NCBI GenBank assembly: GCA_006384855.1
Contig: VCJN01002960.1
Location: 1 to 64,000 of the forward strand
Direction of reading: 5' to 3'
Source: Tetraselmis striata
Lineage: Eukaryota; Chlorophyta; Chlorodendrophyceae; Chlorodendrales; Chlorodendraceae
DNA length: 64,000 bases
Positions 57,040 through 64,000 of the stretch are shown here, piece after piece; within the stretch, counting starts at the first letter, position 1; each line of letters starts with the position of its first letter. The position numbers were made by a program, and so were the translations under genes. The notes below the pieces were generated by a model, which had not been told where the DNA came from, did not search any database, and saw only the letters and a program-made list of their open reading frames with translations.

Positions 57040-60000
57040 TCAAACTTGGCTTGGTACTGCTGCTGCAGTAACGATGACTGGTGAGCTTGGGGCATCATCA
57101 TGGGCACCACCCCTTGCGATGCTCTCTGTCACGGGCAGCAACATCAGGCAGCCATACGCACAGTCAGATCATTTCAATGGATCCCTAGCAGTTCCAATTC
57201 TTTACTCCGCCCTTCCTGTTGAGTGGATGCAATATTCACATGACAGTCCGGCATTGACAACACATCTTAAGAGGACGAAATAACATTACTTAAATACTTT
57301 ACGTTGTATGGAAATTTGTCCCGGTTTGTCGATCCGGTAGTGTATGTGTGTCCTGTCGATCCATTACGCCATCGATCCGTTAGATGATCCGCTTTCCTCT
57401 GTGAAATGACTGGTAAAAGTACTACCGACGGAAGAAGGTTACCCCCCCCCCCCCCCCCCCCATCACACACACACACACACACAAGACGATTGAAATTAAT
57501 TGGGGAGAGTGTAGAGTAATACCGGCATAAAACCAGCATCAGCATCGGGCGTACTGTGTCACTTACCGCATGCAATTGGTGTATCAATCTATTGGTTGTT
57601 GTCTAAGTGGCATTTAAATTTGATTGTTTTTTGTTGTAATTTAATTAAGACTGCTATGTGTGTTTTATCGTTTTGAAATACAATCTTATGTTAACGAAAC
57701 GAATAGCGTTGTACCCTTTGGTATAGGGTGAAAGATTGTTGTACCCAAGGTAAGGGTATTACCTTTTAATCCTTTATAGCCGTAGCCAAACTAGTATACA
57801 CACATGAGCAATACGTAAGTCAGGTGGCGTGAAAAAACTGCATAGATGAGACTGGCAAAGACAGGATTGCTCACCCAGCTTGGTCGCCACGCCTCGGGCC
57901 GTCGCCTCAAGCTCCGCTGTGGCAGAGGGCCCAACCATCCCAGCGCTGCCCCTCCTCTTGCAGATGATGATGGCACCGGCGATGGCGAGCGCAAGGACAA
58001 CCGCCGCTGCGATGGAGACAGCCATCGCGACCACATTGGTGCTGGGCGCAGAGCTGGAAGAGTCCATGGCGTCTAGGTCAGTCACAGGGCTGTCGATGCC
58101 GATTGTTTCGCCCCCTCCCGCGAACGGGTCCGCCTGGTCGCCAATCACCTTAATTTCCAGCTCCTCGTACGAATCCCGGTACGTCACGCCCTGCACAATC
58201 GAATTGGGAAAGTACTGCGGCGCCACGTCCGCGACGGTGACCTGCGCGTTGGCCACGCTGACGTCGACGCCCGGCTGGAAGCGCAGCAGGGCCAGGCTGT
58301 CCTTCAGCTGCCCGGACGACACTGCGTCCACCGTACGGTTGCCGAGCAGCTGCGCGTGTGCCCGGGTCTCGCCCAGCAGAAATACGTTGATGATGAGCAC
58401 GTCGTCCTCCTGAGCAGCAGCAGGGTAGCATGGGGCGTGTTCTGTTTAGTGGGCCGTTGCCATCGTGTGTGTGCCCGCAATTATCCGCAGCCATGTGTCA
58501 TCAAATTACCAACAGCACAGCCCTGGCCCAGTTTCTGCGAGCTAGCGTACAGGTACCCAGCATTATTTAGTTTGAATTTTGGAATTTGCGACCTTTTGTT
58601 CTTCATGACTAGCTCACAGGAATCGAAACGAGGACTGCTAAAGTGCTAGAAAATATCAATTCCTTTAAATTGCAAACCGCAATAACCCAGCGAGCTTCCT
58701 TTCAAGCTGGATGTATACCCATAACATTAAATCGGTTGAAAAACAATTAAGTGTTTTCCAGCAGTCAATCGGAAGATCCGTGTGATATTTGCGGTGTGTT
58801 CTGATGTATTCTCACACAATTTTGTTCTTCGCTCTTTGCGAGGAGTCAAAACGATATTATTCTGTGAGCCGAAAGCGTGCTCATTACGGTAGGTGGCTTC
58901 CCCAGCGAATAGCAATAGATGTATTAATGATATGTCGATCCCACCTAGATTTCGGCCAAAAGTGGTTTAATCGGCGAATCAAAGACAAATCGTTACATAA
59001 GTGCTTTATTTTGAGTGCGATTGGATTCAAGTTAAAGAGAATTTTTTGGTACACAAGAAATATAAAATTCAGTACACTTTGGAAGCGAAAGCAGCAAGTG
59101 CCTTACTTCGAAAGTCTACATCAATCAAATGCATTAACAAAGACAAGTATTACATCCGCAGGCATAAGAAAATCATATCTGATACTCAGCAGAATACAGC
59201 GAACCCTCTGAAAGAGAAACAATTGTTGATTCGTTTGGTCCTTTCATAATCATAATGTTTTCCAGAAAAAAAAAGTATACACAAGCGGGGCCAAAAAAGA
59301 CCGGCCATAAGGATCGTTTATTCTATAGCCCAATAAGCTAATTGATCAAATGGTTTCATAAAGAACTCTAAGTCAGACATGACTGGTTTCGAGGTGAGGC
59401 ATTGGCGCAGGATCGCACCAGGCCCCGATCCTGAGTTCGTGCCAGCCGTTCGAGGGTGGCGGGCAGGAGAAACTCCTTGAAGATTCCCCACTGCATCCGG
59501 GCCTGGACTGTCGTGGTGTTGAACACCACCTGCAGAAAGCCATTCGGACTGCCGTACGCGGCGTGCGCCACGGCCTGCGGAGGCGATGACCGCTGTGCTG
59601 GTCAGTAACCCGGCCAGAGAGTACAGCAGTTGCTGATCAGATTACCACCACCATAGTAATTTGGTGTTGGTGAGTCTCAGTGGGGAGCTTCATCCTCATT
59701 TGTGGTAATGCAATTCATCCACAGTACATACCTGTCTGAAGTACAGCTGCTGCAGCGGCGTGAACTGGGTCGTCGTGATGTTCTCCAGCACCAACGTCAC
59801 CTTGGCCTCATACCCCATCATCCTAAAGCTTTCATCCTCGACCCGCACGCCATTGACATTGTCAGGGATGGTGTCCACATCCAGTGTCGGCACAGGTGTG
59901 GCGGTGGCGTTCTCCGGGAAGTCGCTTTGGGTCATCGGAGCGCTCAGACCGTCGTTCCAGCACCACAGGCTGCCACCACACCCCGAGCCCAGCACGCAGA

Positions 60001-61375
60001 GGTTCGGTGTGCTGTGACATAGCTCCGGGCCCTGGCGACCGTCGGCGCAGCTGCTGCCGTAACTGCAGAATCCGGTCCTCGCAGGCTCAGTGGGCTCCGG
60101 CGTCGCTCCGGGCGGCGGCTCGTAGTTGTCGGGCGAAATAGTCTGCCCGATGCCGTCCCAACGGCACCAGGTACCCTTGCAGTCGCCGACGCAGTGGTCG
60201 ACGTCGCGGTTGCACCACTGGTTCCCCTGGATCGTGCCGTCGCAGCCGTTCCAGTTGCAGTAGCCGCCGTCGGGGTCGACGTCGATAGGCGCCCGCAGGT
60301 TGGCCATTCGCTCTTGCTGCACCTGGGTCGGCGGGCGCGGGATGCGGTAGCCGCTGCCCGGTTTCCAGTCGCACTCGCCGGTGCTGGAGTACACCCACAG
60401 GTCGTTGGGCTCGCCAACAGTGATCATCAGGTGACCGTCCGGCGTAAAAGTGAGCCCCTCCACCATGTTGTCCCGCACTTTCACCTTATCAGATATCGTC
60501 CCATTAAAACTGACACGGGCCACGTTCTGGGTAGCCTGGGAAAGGACGTACAGGCCCGAGGAGCTGTTGGCGCGGAAGTAGGCGCCAGCCAGGTCACGCA
60601 AGGCCGGTTTCCACACACTCCCTTCGCCGTCCAACACCGCGACGGCGCTGCCGGAGCCGGGCGACACCTTCCAGACCTGCATCGGCATCATCTCCTGCAC
60701 CGCATAAAACACGTTGTTCTTTAGGTCGTAGGTGATGCCCTCGAAGCAGAAGTTGGTCTGGCAGCGGACGCCGCGCAGCATCAGCTTCCGCCGCATAACG
60801 GCCGAGTCGCGCCACGGGACGAGGTCCATGATCGATATCGCCGCCGTTGCGCGCCCCTCCTGCGCTACGGCGAAGGTGTAGTCGTACATCCAGGTTATGC
60901 CTGCAGCGGGCGTGTTGGCGGCAAAAAGAGGTTCAGGCTCGACCAATGCGCCCACACAACTCCGAAACGTAGTGAGCGACGGACATGTTATCATTAAAAA
61001 AATACCCGTATGTACAGCGAAAATCCATCCAGACTTCGCAACGAATATCGGAAAACGGTGGAAAGCTCGCAGCTTACCTTCGGGGTCGCTCAGGTCGTCA
61101 TACGGGATCGAGCGCAGGCGCTTGCCCTCGAGATTGAACTCCACCACGGCGCGCGGGTTGCGGGTGATGACGTATAGGCTGTTTGTGACGGGGCTATAGG
61201 TGATCCCGCTCGCCTCGGCCGGCACCCCGCTGAGAGGCACATGCCGACAGAACTCGTAGGACGTCAGGTTCCACGGCGCCCCCGATACCGCGCCCAGCTG
61301 AAGAAACGCCGCGCCCGCCGCAAACAACGCGGCATACGCCGCGCGCCTTTTTAGCAGCTGCCTCGAGAACGCCAT
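57040..61375 (-). CDS. Membrane-anchored SdiA-regulated-type beta-propeller protein
   Basis: Exons (minus): 61375-61078, 60900-59732, about 59574-59419, 58409-57875, and an uncertain terminal exon near 57125-57040. The first junctions are phase-consistent (GAAG|GTAAGC...CTGCAG|GCATA). Residues 1-~32 are a signal peptide. Residues ~40-300 match the SdiA-regulated propeller family: Glu-Ala-Ser-Gly-Ile-Thr-Tyr, Leu-Ser-Asp-Pro-Glu-Gly, Phe-Glu-Gly-Ile-Thr-Tyr-Asp and Val-Glu-Gly-Leu-Thr-Phe-Thr-Pro-Asp-Gly. Then come two or three Cys-rich modules (Tyr-Cys-Asn-Trp-Asn-Gly-Cys; Trp-Cys-x-Trp), two SEA-like alpha/beta segments, a membrane span at ~666-691 and a basic stop-transfer Lys-Arg-Arg. It is probably a surface sensor or wall-contact protein; ligand and signalling output are unknown. 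The exon 3 donor (59418) and the C-terminal exon (two open frames) are the weak points. An AT-rich island fills intron 3. Confidence 0.75.
60901..61077 (-). other. Stop-free 177-nt intron of the propeller gene
   Basis: GTAAGC...CTGCAG intron, a multiple of three and open in frame, so retention would insert 59 residues. The insert falls inside the conserved Asp-Pro-Glu-Gly-Ile-Thr junction and would split the propeller motif, which supports splicing as the normal outcome. Confidence 0.75.
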
Positions 61376-61723
61376 CGCGTCAATATAGGCTGTGTCAGTA
61401 GCAGGGGCGCGGCGAGTGTAACCATATAACGCCGGTGGCACGAACGAAATGAAATAGCCTTCCTTCTGCCGACCTTACCCGTACTCTGTACACTCTCGGA
61501 GCCGACAAGGGCTCGAGATTACGTAATGATTACGCCATTTGCTACCACTTGTAGTCGCTACGTGGTGCATGCAATACCCCTGGCAATACTGTATTCGGCT
61601 CGAGGTAAAAACACAGTCGGGTACACGCACACTGAACGTACAGATCGTTAAACTGTTTTATCAGCAGCCCGCCGAATCGACGCGAGATGGTCGCGGCCCA
61701 GGTTCGGGCGACACAGCGCGACC
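61376..61723. other. 5' flank of the propeller gene
   Basis: No TATA box in the minus orientation is evident. TAGTCGCTACG-type words recur as elsewhere in the window. Confidence 0.4.
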
Positions 61724-61805
61724 GGGGGGGGGGGGGGGGGGGGGGGGCATCACTCCGTCTAGCGGCGATGGGTGCAGGACAGAAGGTACCCTGGCATGTT
61801 CCTCG

Positions 61806-61837
<32 letters not shown>
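61724..61837. repeat. G24 run and C29 run on one strand, 61 nt apart
   Basis: 61724-61747 is pure G and 61809-61837 pure C. They could form a 24-bp G:C stem. The same G-then-C arrangement exists at 1988-2066. Confidence 0.9.
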
Positions 61838-62140
61838 GCTTCTATTCCTTCCCCCATTTTCCTCCCTCCTCCCCAACGCCGCCATACAGCACATATGATC
61901 GGCCGATGAGTGTCGTGGGCAGTCCTTATTAATATTCGCGAAGTCAGCATTATATTTCGTATCATCACATAGCGACCTATCTACCGGCATCGGTGCGGGT
62001 ACTCGGTTCGTATATTATTCCATACCCGTAGTCGCTATGTTTCGAATCGTTTTATTAACCTGCCTTCGGCCGGTCGGATTAAACATACGGTGTTAGGGGC
62101 CGATTTTGCCCAAAGTAGGCAAGGGGGGGGCACCACTCCG
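61838..62140. other. No supported gene
   Basis: I see nothing beyond short repeats. Confidence 0.4.
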
Positions 62141-62535
62141 TTCACCGATTCGCGTATATGACAATTTATTCGTCAGTACTTTAGCTGAATATGCCCACTG
62201 GCATGGGGCTGAGTTGCGAGCGAGGCCGGGGCTAGAGTGCCAGCCACCCCGCCCGCAGCCGTGTCTTATCTTAACTAAGAAACGTGACGGCATATGTAAG
62301 CTGCATTGGCGTGTAGCTAAGGTGGACAATCACCAACCCTTATTCACCGATTCGCGTATATGTCGACTTTTTCGTCAGTACTTCACCTATATATATGCCC
62401 ATTGGCATGCATGGGGGTGCTGAGTTGCGAGCGAGGCCGCTACCAAAGTGCCAGCCCCGCCCGCAGCCGTGTCTTATCAATACGAACGTGACTACATGAT
62501 TGTATGCAATGGCGTTTGGCTAGGGTGGACAATCG
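62141..62535. repeat. Tandem duplication, 202-bp period
   Basis: Copies 62141-62342 and 62343-62535 share TTCACCGATTCGCGTATATG, CTGAGTTGCGAGCGAGGCCG, CCGCAGCCGTGTCTTATC and GGTGGACAATC. Confidence 0.9.
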
Positions 62536-64000
62536 CCTCCATAGAGCCCAGGCACCCACAATTTCTCTTCTCACTTGACGAGTGTTGAGACTTGTGTGGA
62601 CGTTGGGCACAATGAGATTGTTAGGGGCAACGAGGCCAATGCTATATGCTAGCACCCATAAGCGCTTGAATAGGCAGGCAACATTATTCAAGCAATATTG
62701 CCATTGCGAAGCTAGGCGCAGCATCACTTGAAATCTGAAATTTGTTACAACTGCATAAAGTTTTCGTCTGGACAAGATGTCTTCACCCAACATCATGGAA
62801 GAGCCCGCCTTTGACCAACCCGCATAGATAGGGCCCGCTAATATTCAAGCGCCGCGTAGGACGGGGCCTATGTAGGCCACGTGCTGGCTAACTATGTCGC
62901 GTCATGAATGGATGCGTACATGCTAAGTGTTTCATGCGGGGGTGATGACATGCTGCGTACATGGCGCTAACCTATATGCGCCATCCGTGTATATATGGCG
63001 CATACATGTGCACAACGCACGTCCGTACAAACACATACGACCCCGTGGCCGCCCGTTTATGCGTGTTCCCGCCGCGCCGTTTCTATGCCTCCGGATCTCG
63101 CAGCCTCCTATAGTAGCGTTGCGCTCTACCAGCGGCGGCCAAGCGGCTAGGCCGTCTAGATGTTTTGTTGCCGAAATCGCCCCCCAACTTGAGCTGCTGC
63201 CGGCGCTGTCCTCAGACGGCTCGAGGCAGGTCGGAGCTGAATAAGGCGGGGAAAACACCCCATGCACCATGGCCGTATTATCTCCGATCTTGTGCAGCCC
63301 GCCAGTGCCCGACGTGCGGCAACCACCTATATCACACTTATGGCCGAGGTCACCGCACGATGAGGGCGGCTTGGGCCCCGTGCACGGCTAGATTTATTAC
63401 AGCCGCCACCGTGCAAATACTACTTATTGAAATGTTGCACCAAAGTAGAAAACAATATTGTTTCGTTTCGAACAATCTTCGCGAGAAGTAGTAGGTTGCC
63501 CCCGTCCGAGAAGCACACACCCCATCCCTACATGCATGCCAATCTCGGAGAGGCTGACGCAAGGCCAAGGTCGTACATGATAAATTTCTTTTGGCATCCC
63601 CGGTACATTGTTGCTACTGCCGGCGGCACCAGCAGGCGCTACCGGCGGGACTATCAAAATCATTTTAAAACCCCCCATGTAGTAGGGCTCCCCGGTCATC
63701 GCATATGATCCGAGGGCCCGCCGCCATCCACAACCGGCCAACCCGCTTAATCCCCTACCGCACCCAACCTGGCACGGGTCCTAGGGGTTACCAGCGCCCA
63801 CCACGTAGTGGGGATGGGGGTTGTGCCACCATGCCCGAGATACTACAAAGGATCCTCCGTTCCTGGTGGGCCGCTGCCCCGTTGCAAAAGTGACGGCACC
63901 TGTAGCATCATTTGACTGTATACAGTAGAGCATGGTATTTAAGTCTGTAGCGTTCAACAACTTACATCGAATAGCATTCGAATGGCAGATCCAACCTCAC
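62536..64000. other. No supported gene
   Basis: Open frames of 60-120 codons occur on both strands without a domain, splice model or promoter. I recognise no RNA gene. Confidence 0.4.

Noticed and set aside
58789..59211. 140-codon ORF in the propeller gene intron
   Set aside because: AT-rich, opposite strand, no domain, and no splice or promoter support.

Overview
This window looks like nuclear DNA of a eukaryotic alga, most likely a heterokont (yellow-green or brown lineage). The reasons are: genes split by short GT-AG introns, an ankyrin protein with the Gly-Cys-Pro-Trp repeat style common in stramenopiles, single-pass membrane proteins with bacterial-type sensor ectodomains, and many decayed retroelements. 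This lineage call is an inference; nothing in the window names a species. There are no rRNA genes, CRISPR arrays or bacterial operons. Long pure G or C runs (15-59 nt) occur every few kilobases.

Five gene models stand out. (1) 11051-12232 (+): an intronless ankyrin-repeat protein with a TATA box and an AATAAA. (2) 12738-16333 (-): a five-exon DUF789 protein with a 300-residue Pro/Ala/Gly-rich leader. (3) 16942-18760 (-): the 3' exons of a gene that begins with a ubiquitin-like fold. (4) 26691-39047 (-): the most interesting item, an 18-exon gene over 12.4 kb. I could join it exon by exon with every splice phase agreeing. It gives a 1090-residue protein with a signal peptide, an extracellular type-I periplasmic-binding (ANF-receptor-like) domain, one membrane span and a complete class I cyclic-nucleotide phosphodiesterase domain, that is, a receptor phosphodiesterase. 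(5) about 57040-61375 (-): a secreted, membrane-anchored SdiA-regulated-type beta-propeller protein with Cys-rich modules and a short cytoplasmic tail. A small basic-protein gene at 1351-1940 (+) is less certain.

Layout: 1-1000 palindromic tandem repeats; 1.2-2 kb small gene; 2.7-3.9 kb decayed polyprotein; 4-10 kb repeats without a supported gene; 10.9-19 kb gene-dense block with the ankyrin gene facing DUF789 tail to tail, and the ubiquitin-like gene behind DUF789; 20-22 kb element with LTR-like direct repeats; 24-24.7 kb decayed ORF; 26.7-39 kb receptor phosphodiesterase, whose first two introns hold a LINE tail and other repeats; 39.5-56.5 kb transposon graveyard (three non-LTR tails, a decayed transposase-like gene split by a later insertion, a DIRS-like gag/RT pseudogene, SINE-like units); 57-61.4 kb propeller receptor gene; 61.5-64 kb repeats. 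The two sensor-type membrane genes lie about 18 kb apart, separated by transposon debris, on the same strand. Nothing in the sequence ties them functionally.
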